From Comamonadaceae bacterium (lineage in GTDB: Bacteria; Pseudomonadota; Gammaproteobacteria; Burkholderiales; Burkholderiaceae_C), in assembly GCA_947456305.1 (NCBI GenBank), contig CANGPN010000006.1, positions 88,269 through 152,268 of the forward strand: a stretch of 64,000 bases of DNA. The letters run 5' to 3'. A program made the position numbers and the translations under genes. Under the pieces are notes generated by a model, which was not told where the DNA came from, did not search any database, and saw only the letters and a program-made list of their open reading frames with translations. Positions 1 through 9,080 of this stretch are shown here, piece after piece (position 1 is the first letter of the stretch; each line of letters begins with the position of its first letter).

Positions 1-249
1 AAACTGGCACGCAAGCGTTTCATGAAAGACCACGGCACTGTGTTCCTGGTGCTGGGCATCATGCAATATTTCTGGTACAGCACCGACAAGCGCCGTGAAA
101 GTTTTGTCAAGATGTGCGAGGACAAGGACGTGCAAAAACTGACGTTTGATTCGTACATGAACAAAAAGCTGGAGCGCAAAAAACCGCTGGCGCACGTGAA
201 AATTTTCTTTAAGGACATGGCGCATTTGATGGGCATGGCCAAGACCTGA
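1..249 (+). CDS. bchP: Geranylgeranyl reductase BchP, C-terminal end (partial)
   Basis: The reading frame is open from the first base of the window and gives the last 82 residues of a protein that starts outside. The tail has the features I associate with bacteriochlorophyll geranylgeranyl reductase: a stretch around GIMQYFWY, then KRRESFVKMCEDKDVQKLT, a YMNKKL motif and a final IFFKDMAHL. In purple bacteria BchP hydrogenates the geranylgeranyl tail of bacteriochlorophyll to phytyl using NAD(P)H at the membrane. The neighbourhood (bchIDO, bchH, tspO) fits a photosynthesis gene cluster. Only the C-terminus is visible, so the FAD-binding part could not be checked, and the call rests on tail similarity and context. 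Confidence 0.72.
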   Translation, partial: KLARKRFMKDHGTVFLVLGIMQYFWYSTDKRRESFVKMCEDKDVQKLTFDSYMNKKLERKKPLAHVKIFFKDMAHLMGMAKT

Positions 250-266
250 GACAGTTGGATGCAGAT

Positions 267-285
267 CGGGGCCTACTACGCCCCG
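267..285. terminator. GC-rich hairpin between convergent bchP and membrane gene
   Basis: CGGGGC and GCCCCG form a 6-bp stem around a 7-base loop just behind the bchP stop and before the convergent stop at 291. There is no clear T tract, so termination is only suggested. Confidence 0.35.
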
Positions 286-290
286 TGTCA

Positions 291-848
291 TCAACCGGGG
301 GTTTTGGTTTTGTATATGTAAAGTAAAAGCCGTATCAAGCCCATGACCAGCAGAACGCCGCTGACATCGCCGACAAACATGATTTGCAAGCCGTCAAGCA
401 TATTGTCAATCACGTGGTTCCAGTAAAGCAGCAACTGGTTCATGGACGAATTCAACACGGCATACATCAAGCCCATGGCGGACAGGATTTTCCAGTTCAT
501 GTTTTGCAACCCGGCTTGCAGCAATCCCTGGTCTGTGAAAAAGCAGACGGTTAACCAAGGCGCCAGACCATTGGCCACCGCCAGTTCAAAAGCCAAGGCC
601 GGGTTACCGGTGAAATAAAAAGCCAATGCAGCACACAGAGATACTGTGAATACGCTTAATGCGCCCACTAAGCCAAAAACCAACACCAGCAAAAATTTGA
701 TGCCGCTGGGCAAGTGAATCAGGTGGGCGCCGGGTGCCAGCAACAAGGGTGCGGTCAATACATTGTTCAAGGTATAAAAAACACCGAAAACCAGGGTCAG
801 CACAAAATAAGTGACGGCCCGGTTATGCCAAAACACCTGAGAAGTCAT
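291..848 (-). CDS. Unrecognised multi-pass membrane protein
   Basis: This 185-residue protein is mostly hydrophobic, with about five membrane segments and a segment LPSGIKFLLVLVFG that resembles the first helices of MASE1-like or small transporter domains. I cannot assign a family. Its start codon overlaps the stop of the upstream winged-helix gene (ATGA, 845-848), so the two genes are almost certainly translated together. It lies between bchP and bchO. A role in photosynthesis regulation or membrane assembly is possible from position alone, but nothing in the sequence proves it. Confidence 0.7.
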   Translation of the reverse strand: MTSQVFWHNRAVTYFVLTLVFGVFYTLNNVLTAPLLLAPGAHLIHLPSGIKFLLVLVFGLVGALSVFTVSLCAALAFYFTGNPALAFELAVANGLAPWLTVCFFTDQGLLQAGLQNMNWKILSAMGLMYAVLNSSMNQLLLYWNHVIDNMLDGLQIMFVGDVSGVLLVMGLIRLLLYIYKTKTPG

Positions 849-1192
849 CTGTTTTGGGGTATGGCTTGTGTGATGGCCGTCGACAAGCGTTCGAAATAAG
901 CCTCGCCCATAGGGGTCAGCACCATGAACTTGGTGCGGCGGTTAGTGCCTTGGAAAACCGATTTGATGAATCCCGTGTTCAACAACACATCAAGTTTGCG
1001 GTGCAAGGTGGCAGGCGAGCCCAGGCTTTTGAGTCCCATGACATCCGAGACGGTCAGCAGTTTATCGGCGGCTTGATTGACTGCAATTTCTTCCAGTATC
1101 AATTTACAAGTTGAATCCAATTGGCTGGATTCTGCGGTCTGGTCAATGGCTTTGAGCAGGTTTAAAAAATTGATGTAATAGTTTGATTTCAT
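845..1192 (-). CDS. Winged-helix (MarR-like) transcriptional regulator
   Basis: This is a 115-residue basic protein. Its middle reads as a winged helix: DVMGLKSLGSPATLHRKLDVLL looks like helix-turn-helix followed by the GFIK...RRTKFMVLT wing and then a PMGEAYFERL helix. This resembles MarR or PadR-type regulators but lacks the long dimerisation helices of full MarR proteins. The start at 1192 is preceded by a GAGG ribosome binding site. It overlaps the following membrane protein gene by four bases. A 16-bp palindrome 37 bases upstream may be its own operator. It lies inside the photosynthesis block, so it could be a local regulator, but its target is unknown. Confidence 0.72.
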   Translation of the reverse strand: MKSNYYINFLNLLKAIDQTAESSQLDSTCKLILEEIAVNQAADKLLTVSDVMGLKSLGSPATLHRKLDVLLNTGFIKSVFQGTNRRTKFMVLTPMGEAYFERLSTAITQAIPQNR

Positions 1193-1228
1193 TAATTTGT
1201 TTCCTCTAGCAAGAATTCTAGGCTCAAG

Positions 1229-1244
1229 CTGACAAAACTGTCAG
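1229..1244. promoter_or_regulatory. CTGACA-AAAC-TGTCAG palindrome, candidate operator
   Basis: A perfect 6-bp inverted repeat with a 4-base spacer lies in the intergenic space upstream of the winged-helix gene. It is a plausible operator for that regulator, or for another dimeric regulator. It does not fit the TGT-N12-ACA spacing of PpsR. Function is inferred from position and symmetry only. Confidence 0.4.
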
Positions 1245-1300
1245 AATTCGCAAAATCCATGATTGAATTTAAAGGGTATTCATTCTTAATTATTGAAAAA

Positions 1301-2188
1301 TTAAGCATTTTCAGACTGAAATACTGGGTATGCCAAACCTGAGTTCAGGCAATAAGCCAGCACTTCCTGCGGCGCTTCTTCGTGCAGCAAATGACCGTAT
1401 CCATGCCAGGTTTGTATATGTCCATCGCTCAGCAAATCCAGCGCGTCTTGTGCTTGGGCGGGTGCTACCGTGCGGTCTTTGTCGCCGATGAGCATTCGCA
1501 CCGGGCAGCGCAGGCGACGCAGTTTTCGCGCGCCCAGCGACAAATCCCAGGCTGCCATCATCTTGAGCGCGCCTTGCGCATGCGATGGACTGGCCACCAA
1601 TTGCGCATACAAGGCATGTCCGCGTTCATCGAGTTGCGAGCCTGTGCTTTGCAGCAGTTTGTCCAGCATACCCTGACTGGACGCCTGGCGCGCAAACCAC
1701 TGCGGCACCAGCGGGGTGATGGCTAGCAATTTGGCGGCGGGTGGAAACAGCAGGCCGGCCAATCCAGGCAAGGGTAACCAAGCCGGGTTGATGGCCCACA
1801 GTGCTTGTGGGTGTAAGCCCTGGTCCAGCACCATTTGGGCGGCGATGGCCGCGCCCGCTGAATGGCCGATGAAGGCTTGCACCGGCCAATTCATCTGCCT
1901 TAGCAATTCACCTATGCCTTGGGCCATGCCGGACATTGACATGCCGTCTCCATAGGCCAGGCTGGAAAACCCATGTCCCGGCAAGTCAATGGCCAGCACT
2001 TGCGCATGTTCAGCCAACGGCAAGAACATATCCCGCCAGGTGTGGGACGACGCGCCGGTACCGTGTAACAACAACACGCGCGGCCCTTGCGTACCGGTCT
2101 GCTGCACATGCCAACGCACACCGGCGGCTTGGACAAACCGGCTGTGTTCAGCATTGGGCCAGTCGCGACCTTGGCTTGCCCAATCCAT
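1301..2188 (-). CDS. bchO: Alpha/beta hydrolase BchO (magnesium chelatase-associated)
   Basis: This 295-residue alpha/beta hydrolase has an oxyanion HGTG motif at residues 42-45, a nucleophile elbow GHSAG at 108-112, an acidic GDKD turn late in the protein and a C-terminal GYGHLLHEEAP with the catalytic-type His. BchO proteins are found next to bchD and bchI and are thought to assist Mg-chelatase or handle chlorophyll intermediates; the exact reaction is not settled. The open frame extends upstream to 2440, but that part runs antisense-free through bchD coding sequence. The ATG at 2188, two bases behind the bchD stop codon, gives the normal family length, so I chose it. It forms an operon bchI-bchD-bchO. 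Confidence 0.88.
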   Translation of the reverse strand: MDWASQGRDWPNAEHSRFVQAAGVRWHVQQTGTQGPRVLLLHGTGASSHTWRDMFLPLAEHAQVLAIDLPGHGFSSLAYGDGMSMSGMAQGIGELLRQMNWPVQAFIGHSAGAAIAAQMVLDQGLHPQALWAINPAWLPLPGLAGLLFPPAAKLLAITPLVPQWFARQASSQGMLDKLLQSTGSQLDERGHALYAQLVASPSHAQGALKMMAAWDLSLGARKLRRLRCPVRMLIGDKDRTVAPAQAQDALDLLSDGHIQTWHGYGHLLHEEAPQEVLAYCLNSGLAYPVFQSENA

Positions 2189-2190
2189 AG

Positions 2191-4086
2191 CTAGGCCGGG
2201 TTGCGCCAAACCGGCGTGGTCAAAGCAGCGGTCTGGTTTTGCCAGACGGGTTTGACTGCTGGCGGCGTTGGTAGTGCTGAGCCGGATTGCACGGATTGAA
2301 TCGCTTGAGCCATGCGCCGCCCGTTGGCCAGCGGCAGCGGCACGTAACGCGCGCCCATTTCTTGGGCCAATTGCTGGGCTTGTGGCTCCGGTCTGGCGCT
2401 GGTGTCCAGCCAAATGGCGGGCAGGCCGTGGGCACGCCATTGACGCGCCAAAGTGAGCGCATCCTCCAGCGCTTGTGCACGTCCACCTTGGCCTTGCAGC
2501 GTGACGTTTGGCCTGCCGTCTGACAACATCACCAAACTGGGCGAATGCCCCAAGCGTTTTTCTGCCAGCGCCACGTGCAGACTTTGTTCAATGGCTTTGG
2601 CCAAAGGTGTGCCGCCGCCACCGGGCAAGCCGGACAGACTGCGCTTGGCCCGCACCAGCGATTTGGTCGGCGGCAACAACACCTCGGCGCTGGTGCCGCG
2701 AAAGCCGATGACGCAGACTTGGTCGCGTCTTGCATAAGACTGTGCGAGCAGCAACTCGACCGCACCTTTGGCCTCGGCCAGCCGGTGCAGCGCGGCAGAA
2801 CCGGAGGCATCAATCGCGAATATCAAACAGGTGGGGCTGTTTTCTGCATAACGGTGGACGTGGAAATCTTCGGTGCGAATGGCTAGGCGGGCTTTGGAAC
2901 TGGCTGGAATGCGGCGCAGTTTTTGGCGCGGCACAGCGGCGTTCAAAGTGGCCAACACATGCAGACGCGCGCCTTGGCGCGGGTTGCCCGGGCGTGGCGG
3001 CATGGGCGTGCCGCGCATCAAACTAATTTTTCTGTCGCCGCTTCGGCCCTGGCCCCGACCGGCCACTGGCGCTTGTCGGCCTTGGGCCAGTTGCGCCAAC
3101 ACATCAGGCGGCAGGCTGGCAAGCGCGGCTTCCAGCACGGTTTCGGCCATGGCTTGCGGGTCGAATTCGGGCTCGTCCTGCTCGTCCGTGTTTTTCTCTT
3201 GGTCTTGCGACGTGTCCTCGGGAGGCGCTTGCTCGGGTGGTGTTTCTTGCGCTTCTTGGGGCGGCGGGGGTTCTTCAGGTGCAGGCGGTTCTTCTGCTTG
3301 CTCGGGCGGCGGTGGCAAGCGGGTGGCGCGTGGTGTGATCACCAGTCTCGCCGCACGCCCCAAGTCTTCGTCTTCAATCAGATCGCTGCCGCGCAATGCC
3401 GCCATCACTTTGGCCAACTTGATGGCCGCTAAAGGCGCGCGCAAACTGTCCACTCCAAGCGCCATGGCGGTTTGGCACAAGGCCTGCAATTGAGCGTCAC
3501 TCACCGGCATTTGCAAAGCGTGGGCACGCAGCGCGTGCATATCGAGTTCGGGCAAGGTATCCAGCACCATGCGGGTGTCTTCAGATTCGCCGCCCGCACG
3601 GCCCAGGTGACGCAGGTCCAGCCAAATACCCAGCCGTTCCTGCAAGCCACCGGCCAGCGGCGGTTCATCTTCCAAAGCCTCGTCCAATGCGGCAACGCCG
3701 ATGAATGTGTCTTGCATCACGCCGCTGCTGCCCAAAGTGAGCTGGCCTTGGTCCAGCACCTGACCCAGAATGGCAGCGGTGTCGTCAGGTAGTCGCTCGG
3801 CCATGGGCAGCAGCAACACAGTGGGCGTGGTTTGCAGCAGCAAACCCGGTTGGTAGATGGCACGCCCGGCGTTCAGCGTGGCACCGAGGTCTAAACCGCC
3901 GAGCAGGCGTTCGCTGTCGGCGTGGCCGGGTAAACGTCTGAGCGTGGGATGTAAGCGGCTGAGTTCAGCCAGCCATTGGTCGCGCACCGGGCCATGTGGC
4001 GCGCGCAGCCAGACACCACGCAAACCCGCCGGGTCGACGCTGAGCGCGGCTGCCGCCCATAAGGCATCGTCCCAGGCCAGGTTCAC
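2191..4086 (-). CDS. bchD: Magnesium chelatase subunit D
   Basis: This 631-residue protein has the BchD layout: an AAA+-like N-terminal half without a proper Walker A, a proline- and glutamate-rich linker (about residues 250-320), and a C-terminal von Willebrand A domain with the MIDAS motif DASGSAA and a GGGGTPL loop. BchD forms the double-ring ATPase complex with BchI that drives insertion of Mg2+ into protoporphyrin IX by BchH, the first committed step to bacteriochlorophyll. Its start codon overlaps the bchI stop by four bases, so the two are translationally coupled. The acidic linker is long, and the protein is slightly longer than typical family members. Confidence 0.95.
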   Translation of the reverse strand: MNLAWDDALWAAAALSVDPAGLRGVWLRAPHGPVRDQWLAELSRLHPTLRRLPGHADSERLLGGLDLGATLNAGRAIYQPGLLLQTTPTVLLLPMAERLPDDTAAILGQVLDQGQLTLGSSGVMQDTFIGVAALDEALEDEPPLAGGLQERLGIWLDLRHLGRAGGESEDTRMVLDTLPELDMHALRAHALQMPVSDAQLQALCQTAMALGVDSLRAPLAAIKLAKVMAALRGSDLIEDEDLGRAARLVITPRATRLPPPPEQAEEPPAPEEPPPPQEAQETPPEQAPPEDTSQDQEKNTDEQDEPEFDPQAMAETVLEAALASLPPDVLAQLAQGRQAPVAGRGQGRSGDRKISLMRGTPMPPRPGNPRQGARLHVLATLNAAVPRQKLRRIPASSKARLAIRTEDFHVHRYAENSPTCLIFAIDASGSAALHRLAEAKGAVELLLAQSYARRDQVCVIGFRGTSAEVLLPPTKSLVRAKRSLSGLPGGGGTPLAKAIEQSLHVALAEKRLGHSPSLVMLSDGRPNVTLQGQGGRAQALEDALTLARQWRAHGLPAIWLDTSARPEPQAQQLAQEMGARYVPLPLANGRRMAQAIQSVQSGSALPTPPAVKPVWQNQTAALTTPVWRNPA

Positions 4087-5108
4087 GCGCCCAATACCTC
4101 CTCAAGCGCACGTTGCACACGCGTGCCCGAGCCGGTGTCGTCCAGCGGATTGCGGCGCAAGCGGTGGCGTAACGCCAGCGGCGCGATGGCGCGCAAATGC
4201 GCCGTGGTGACGGTTTTTTTGCCTTGGATGGCGGCGAAGGCTCGGCTGGCGCGCATCAAAGTGAGTTCGGCGCGCAAACCGTCGGTGCCCAGTTTTTGGC
4301 ACAGCTGTGCGCAAGTGCGCAGCAAGTCGTCACCGGCCACCACTTTGTCCAGTGTTTTGCGGGCTTTCAAAATATGGTTGCGCAAGGCTTCGTTGTCAGC
4401 AGCATAGGCTTGACGGAACGCTTCGGGGTCGCGCTCAAACGCATCGCGGCGTTTGATGACGAGCACGCGTTGGTCCAGGTCTTGCGGCGTTTTCACTTCC
4501 ACCGATAAACCGAAGCGGTCGAGTAACTGAGGTCGCAATTCGCCTTCTTCCGGGTTGCCACTGCCGACCAACACAAACCGCGCCGGATGTCGCACGCTCA
4601 AACCTTCGCGTTCCACCACGTTTTCGCCGGAGGCGGCGACATCAATCAGCAAATCGACCAAATGGTCTTCCAGCAAATTCACTTCGTCTATGTACAAAAA
4701 ACCTCGGTTGGCCTGCGCGAGCAATCCGGGTGAAAACGCTTTAACGCCTTGACTCAGCGCTTGTTCTAAATCGAGTGCGCCAACCACCCGGTCTTCGGTG
4801 GCACCCAAGGGCAGGTCGATGACCGGCACGGGTTTGCTTTCTGTGGCTATTTTTTTGCCGGATTTCAAACTAGCGCAATCCGGGCATGTTGCTGAATTGA
4901 TGGCCGGGTCGCAGCCGTAACGACAGCCTTTGACCACTTGTATGGGGGGAAGTAAGTCTGCCAAGGCGCGCACGGCGGTGGATTTGCCAGTGCCTCTGTC
5001 GCCCAGTGCAAGCACGCCGCCGACTTTGGGGTCGACAGCCACGATTTGAATCGCCAGTTTCATCTCGTCTTGACCGACGATGGCGGAGAAAGGAAAAGGT
5101 ATAGCCAT
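4083..5108 (-). CDS. bchI: Magnesium chelatase ATPase subunit I
   Basis: This 341-residue AAA+ ATPase has Walker A GDRGTGKST at residues 36-44, Walker B LYIDE at 138-142, and the family insertion with four cysteines (62, 66, 75, 78) where a redox switch is known in plant and cyanobacterial ChlI. The NPEEGELRPQLLDRF stretch contains sensor and arginine-finger residues. Together with BchD it supplies ATP hydrolysis for Mg2+ insertion. It is the first gene of the bchIDO operon. The 64-base gap to the bchH stop suggests it may also be read from the bchH promoter. Length and motifs are canonical. Confidence 0.97.
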   Translation of the reverse strand: MAIPFPFSAIVGQDEMKLAIQIVAVDPKVGGVLALGDRGTGKSTAVRALADLLPPIQVVKGCRYGCDPAINSATCPDCASLKSGKKIATESKPVPVIDLPLGATEDRVVGALDLEQALSQGVKAFSPGLLAQANRGFLYIDEVNLLEDHLVDLLIDVAASGENVVEREGLSVRHPARFVLVGSGNPEEGELRPQLLDRFGLSVEVKTPQDLDQRVLVIKRRDAFERDPEAFRQAYAADNEALRNHILKARKTLDKVVAGDDLLRTCAQLCQKLGTDGLRAELTLMRASRAFAAIQGKKTVTTAHLRAIAPLALRHRLRRNPLDDTGSGTRVQRALEEVLGA

Positions 5109-5172
5109 GAAGCAATCTTACGCAAGGTGCATGGCCTAACCGCTGCCACGCGGGAAAAGTGGAACCACCGTA

Positions 5173-8100
5173 TTAAGTTTGGCTCGCTTCGTAAACGCCT
5201 TCCAAGCGGTCTTCCAACTCATCGCTGGCTTGCTGTAATTGACGAAGCATGTCGGCATCAGGCGTCCAGTAGGCGCGCTGCGAAGCCTCGATCAAGCGGT
5301 TGGCTAAACGGGCCGATGCGGTGGGGTTGAGTTTGGCCATGCGGTCACGCATTTCCGGATCCAAGACAAATGTTTCCGAGAGTTGTTTGTAAACCCAAGG
5401 CTGAACTTGGCCGGTGGTGGACGACCAGCCCATGGTGTTGGTGATGTGGACTTCAATTTGCCGCACGCCTTCGTAGCCATGCTCAAGCATGCCTTCGTAC
5501 CATTTAGGGTTGAGCATGCGTGTGCGTGTTTCCAGCGCGACTTGTTCGGTCAGGCTGCGTACCGTACCGTCGCCACGGGTTTGATCGCCGATATACACCG
5601 GTGTGTTTTCGGTGCCGCCTTTGGCTTGTCGCACCGCGCGGGTGATGCCGCCCAGCGTGTCGAAATAGTTGTCGACGGTGGTGACTCCGAGTTCTACCGA
5701 CTCCAGGTTTTGGTAAGTGAGTTGCACATCGGCCAGCGCGCTTTTTAAGAGGCCGGGGTTGGACACCGGATGGCCGTTGACACCGAATGCAAAGCCTTTG
5801 CGTGAGGTGTAAGCCGTGGCCAATTCGTCTTCTTCTTCCCAGCCGCCGTTGTCTACCAAATGGTTGACGTTGGCGCCGTAGGTGCCGTCTGCGTTACCAA
5901 ATACGCGCAAGGCCGCGGTTGCCATGTCGCACTGGTGCTCGGCCTGGTAGGCCAGTGCGTGTTTACGTATGAAGTTTTGTTCGACGGGTTCGTCGGCTTG
6001 CGCGGCCAGCAAGGCGGCTTGCGCCAGCATTTTGATTTGCAAAGGCAGTAAGTCGCGGAAGATGCCCGAGAGCGTGACCACCACGTCTATGCGCGGGCGA
6101 CCGAGTTCGGCCAGCGGTATCAGTTGCGCGCCAACCAATCGGCCGTAGCTGTCAAAGCGGGGTTTGGCACCCAGCAAACGCAGCGCCTGTCCGATTTGGC
6201 TGCCTTCTGATTTCAGGTTATCACTGCCCCACAACACAATGGCTACCGATTCGGGCAGCGGGTTGCCGTCGTCCATGAAACGGGCAATGAGTTTGTCGGC
6301 CTGTTTGGCGCCGTCTTGCACCGCGAAAGCGCTGGGGATGCGAAACGGGTCAAAGCCGTGCAGGTTGCGTCCGGTGGGTAATACATCCGGTGTGCGTAGC
6401 AAATCGCCGCCGGGCGCCGGGTGTATGTAGCGGCCGTCAAGCGCGCCCAGCAAGCCTTCGATTTCGCTGTTTTTACCCATCAGCTCGAATGTTTTGGCGA
6501 GTGTGTCAAACAACTTGATGCGCTCTTCGCCTGCTGGAAGACCGCTGAGTTCAGCGGCTTTGGCCGCGCTGCTGCCTTTGACAATCGCTTGAATGGACGC
6601 AGGATGGACTGCGCCCAAGTGTTGGCTCTCAGCCATGGCGCTCAACATATCAGTGAATTGCGATTCAGTGAACGGTTTGCCCACCACATGCAAGCCATGC
6701 GGAATCAAGGTGTATTCCAATTCCAGAATCTGCGTCGACAGTTGCTCAATTTGTTGTTGCACCTCAAGCACGGCTTGCTCGTCGTCAAGCAGTTGCCAAA
6801 CCGGCTCGGAAGGTAACAAGTCAATGGCTGCGGCCTGCGCCTGAATCAATTGCGCCAGGCTGTTGATGTCTACCGCATCGGAAGGACTCAGGTTGCGCCA
6901 ACGGTCAATCGAGGCTTTCAAGTCCACCAGGCCGCTGTACAAACCGGCTTCTTCGACGGTGGGCGACAAATAACTGATTAAAGTCGCGCCGCCTCTGCGC
7001 TTGGCAATCGCGCCTTCGGACGGGTTGTTGGCCGCGTACAAATAAAAATTCGGTAAGTCTTGTATCAAACGATCAGGCCAGCAACTGCCTGCCAAACCGG
7101 TTTGCTTGCCCGGCATGAATTCGAGAGAACCGTGGGTGCCGAAATGCATGACGGCGTGCGCAGCGAAATCTTCGCGCAAGTAACGGTAAAACGCCGAGAA
7201 CGCATGCGTCGGGGCAAAGCCGCCTTCGAACAGCAAACGCATGGGGTCGCCTTCGTGGCCGAACGACGGTTGCACCGTGACCAGCAAATTGCCGAACTGA
7301 TGGCCGAGTACAAAAATTGATTGGCCGTTGGACAACTGCTGTCCGGGCGCCGGTCCCCAATGCGCTTCTATTTCCCCCAGATGGTGTTCGCGGCGCACAT
7401 GGTCGTCAGCCGCTATCAAAGTGTGCACATTGGCCTGGGAACCGTATTGCAAACGGTTGCCTTCCAGAATGCTTTGCTCCAGCGCTTCGCGTGATTCAGG
7501 CATATCCACGCTATAGCCTTGATCCTTCATGGCTTGCATGGTGTTGAACAAGGACTCGAACACGCCGAGGTAAGCCGCCGTGCCGGTGTTGCCTGCATTC
7601 GGCGGAAAATTAAAGATCACCATGGCTACGCGTCGTTTTGCACGTTCGCTGCGGCGCAAGGCCACCAGTTTGGCCACCCGTCTGGCGAGCATGGAGGTGC
7701 GCTCGGTGCAGGTGAACATGTCTTCCTGGTGGTGGTCTTTGGTGAAGGTGCAGCGTTGTTCGCAACCGGTGCAGGTCACGCCGTCGGCTCCGGGGCGCCC
7801 GCCGTAAACCATGGGAACCACAGAGCCGTCTAACTCGGGAATCGCCACCATGATGGTTGACTCGACCGGCAGCAAACCCCGGCTGGAGCCGCCCCATTGG
7901 TCCAGGGTTTGAAACTCGACCGGATGCGCGGCGATGTAAGGCACGTCCATCTTGCCCAGGATTTCTTCGGCGGCGTGTGCGTCGTTATAAGCAGGGCCGC
8001 CCACTAATGAAAAACCGGTGAGTGAGATGACTGCGTCCACGGTGCATTTGCCGTCTTTGATGAAGTAAGCCTCAATGGCGGGACGTGAATCCAGTCCGGC

Positions 8101-8967
8101 AGCAAATGCGGGTACGGCTTGCAGACCTTGCACCTCCAAAGCCGCAATCACCGCGTCATAGTGCTGGGCGTTGTTGGCTATCAGATAAGAGCGCAACAGC
8201 AATATGCCAACCCGGCCTTTGGCTGCTTGCGACTTGACCATGACCGGCAGTTTGTGAATATCCGCGTCCAAACGCGGTTGCATGCGCGGGTGGTAGACAC
8301 CAACTTCGGGGTATTCAGCGGGTGCGGCAATTTTGAGACTGGCGTTGTTTTTGGCTAAAGCGTGTTTGGCGTAACGTTCCACCAAATAAAGCACCAGGTT
8401 GTGAATGTTTTCCTGTGAGCCGCCCAGCCAGTATTGCAAGGTGAGGAAATATGCCCGCAAATCCTGGGCGGTGCCGGGTACAAAACGCAGTATTTGCGGC
8501 AGACGGCGCAGCATCTTCATTTGTCTGGCACCGGCAGAGGCATCCTGCCCGGCTTGAGGTTTGCTGCCGCGAAGTTTTTTCAGAAATGCCATCGGCCCTG
8601 TGCTGGGTTTGCCCATATCGAGCTTGCCCATGCGGGTCAGTTTGACCACCTCAGCGGCCGACATGATGCAGACCATGGCGGCGCAGTCATCGCGCCGCGC
8701 TTGCAGCTCAGGCAAAATCGGTTGGAAATGGTCTTCCAGAAAAAGCATGGTCACCATGATGATGTCGGCATGGGCGATGTCCGCCTTGCATCTGGACAGT
8801 TTGTTCGCGTCTGAGGTGTATTCAGAAGCCGAGTGAATCGAAAAGCTCAGGCCGGGGATCAACCGTACCAATGCATCCCGTGCCTTGAGGGCCGCGCTGT
8901 TGAGGTGCGTGTCCATGGTCAAAATGACCACTTTGGCCGGATTTTTCGCTGTCGAAGGGTTCGTCAT
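5173..8967 (-). CDS. bchH: Magnesium chelatase porphyrin-binding subunit H
   Basis: This is a 1264-residue protein of normal BchH/CobN-type size. It starts with NPAKVVILTMDTHL and contains family landmarks: MHFGTHGSLEFMPGKQ, PSEGAIAKRR, a four-cysteine patch CTGCEQRCTFTKDHH, and a conserved end MGWSSTTGQVQPWVY. BchH binds protoporphyrin IX and is the site where Mg2+ is inserted with the BchI-BchD motor. The start at 8967 gives the family N-terminus. The 114-base gap to tspO holds a PpsR-type palindrome, so bchH is likely repressed by oxygen or light through PpsR/CrtJ. CobN of cobaltochelatase is the main alternative, but the bchID neighbours make BchH clear. Confidence 0.96.
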   Translation of the reverse strand: MTNPSTAKNPAKVVILTMDTHLNSAALKARDALVRLIPGLSFSIHSASEYTSDANKLSRCKADIAHADIIMVTMLFLEDHFQPILPELQARRDDCAAMVCIMSAAEVVKLTRMGKLDMGKPSTGPMAFLKKLRGSKPQAGQDASAGARQMKMLRRLPQILRFVPGTAQDLRAYFLTLQYWLGGSQENIHNLVLYLVERYAKHALAKNNASLKIAAPAEYPEVGVYHPRMQPRLDADIHKLPVMVKSQAAKGRVGILLLRSYLIANNAQHYDAVIAALEVQGLQAVPAFAAGLDSRPAIEAYFIKDGKCTVDAVISLTGFSLVGGPAYNDAHAAEEILGKMDVPYIAAHPVEFQTLDQWGGSSRGLLPVESTIMVAIPELDGSVVPMVYGGRPGADGVTCTGCEQRCTFTKDHHQEDMFTCTERTSMLARRVAKLVALRRSERAKRRVAMVIFNFPPNAGNTGTAAYLGVFESLFNTMQAMKDQGYSVDMPESREALEQSILEGNRLQYGSQANVHTLIAADDHVRREHHLGEIEAHWGPAPGQQLSNGQSIFVLGHQFGNLLVTVQPSFGHEGDPMRLLFEGGFAPTHAFSAFYRYLREDFAAHAVMHFGTHGSLEFMPGKQTGLAGSCWPDRLIQDLPNFYLYAANNPSEGAIAKRRGGATLISYLSPTVEEAGLYSGLVDLKASIDRWRNLSPSDAVDINSLAQLIQAQAAAIDLLPSEPVWQLLDDEQAVLEVQQQIEQLSTQILELEYTLIPHGLHVVGKPFTESQFTDMLSAMAESQHLGAVHPASIQAIVKGSSAAKAAELSGLPAGEERIKLFDTLAKTFELMGKNSEIEGLLGALDGRYIHPAPGGDLLRTPDVLPTGRNLHGFDPFRIPSAFAVQDGAKQADKLIARFMDDGNPLPESVAIVLWGSDNLKSEGSQIGQALRLLGAKPRFDSYGRLVGAQLIPLAELGRPRIDVVVTLSGIFRDLLPLQIKMLAQAALLAAQADEPVEQNFIRKHALAYQAEHQCDMATAALRVFGNADGTYGANVNHLVDNGGWEEEDELATAYTSRKGFAFGVNGHPVSNPGLLKSALADVQLTYQNLESVELGVTTVDNYFDTLGGITRAVRQAKGGTENTPVYIGDQTRGDGTVRSLTEQVALETRTRMLNPKWYEGMLEHGYEGVRQIEVHITNTMGWSSTTGQVQPWVYKQLSETFVLDPEMRDRMAKLNPTASARLANRLIEASQRAYWTPDADMLRQLQQASDELEDRLEGVYEASQT

Positions 8968-9016
8968 GCGCGATGGCTTCTCTGAAGGAAGGTTGAGATG
9001 TACGCAACACAGGATG

Positions 9017-9034
9017 TGTCAATACAAGTTGACA
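9017..9034. promoter_or_regulatory. PpsR/CrtJ-type operator between bchH and tspO
   Basis: TGTCAATACAAGTTGACA matches the TGT-N12-ACA consensus of PpsR/CrtJ, the redox- and light-responsive repressor of photosynthesis genes. The outer arms TGTCAA and TTGACA are also perfect -35 boxes on the minus and plus strand. On the plus strand TTGACA (9029-9034) is followed after 16 bases by TAAATT, so repressor binding would block the tspO-side promoter directly. The binding protein itself is not encoded in this window. Confidence 0.75.
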
Positions 9035-9080
9035 TTACAAATTGTCTGGATAAATTTATAACTAGGGATAACCCTTAGGC

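Noticed and set aside
2189..2440. N-terminal extension of BchO
   Set aside because: It overlaps bchD and has no BchO similarity; the start two bases behind the bchD stop gives the family length.
2873..3493. 206-residue open frame antisense to bchD
   Set aside because: Low-complexity Ser/Gly protein produced by reading the Pro/Glu linker of bchD backwards.
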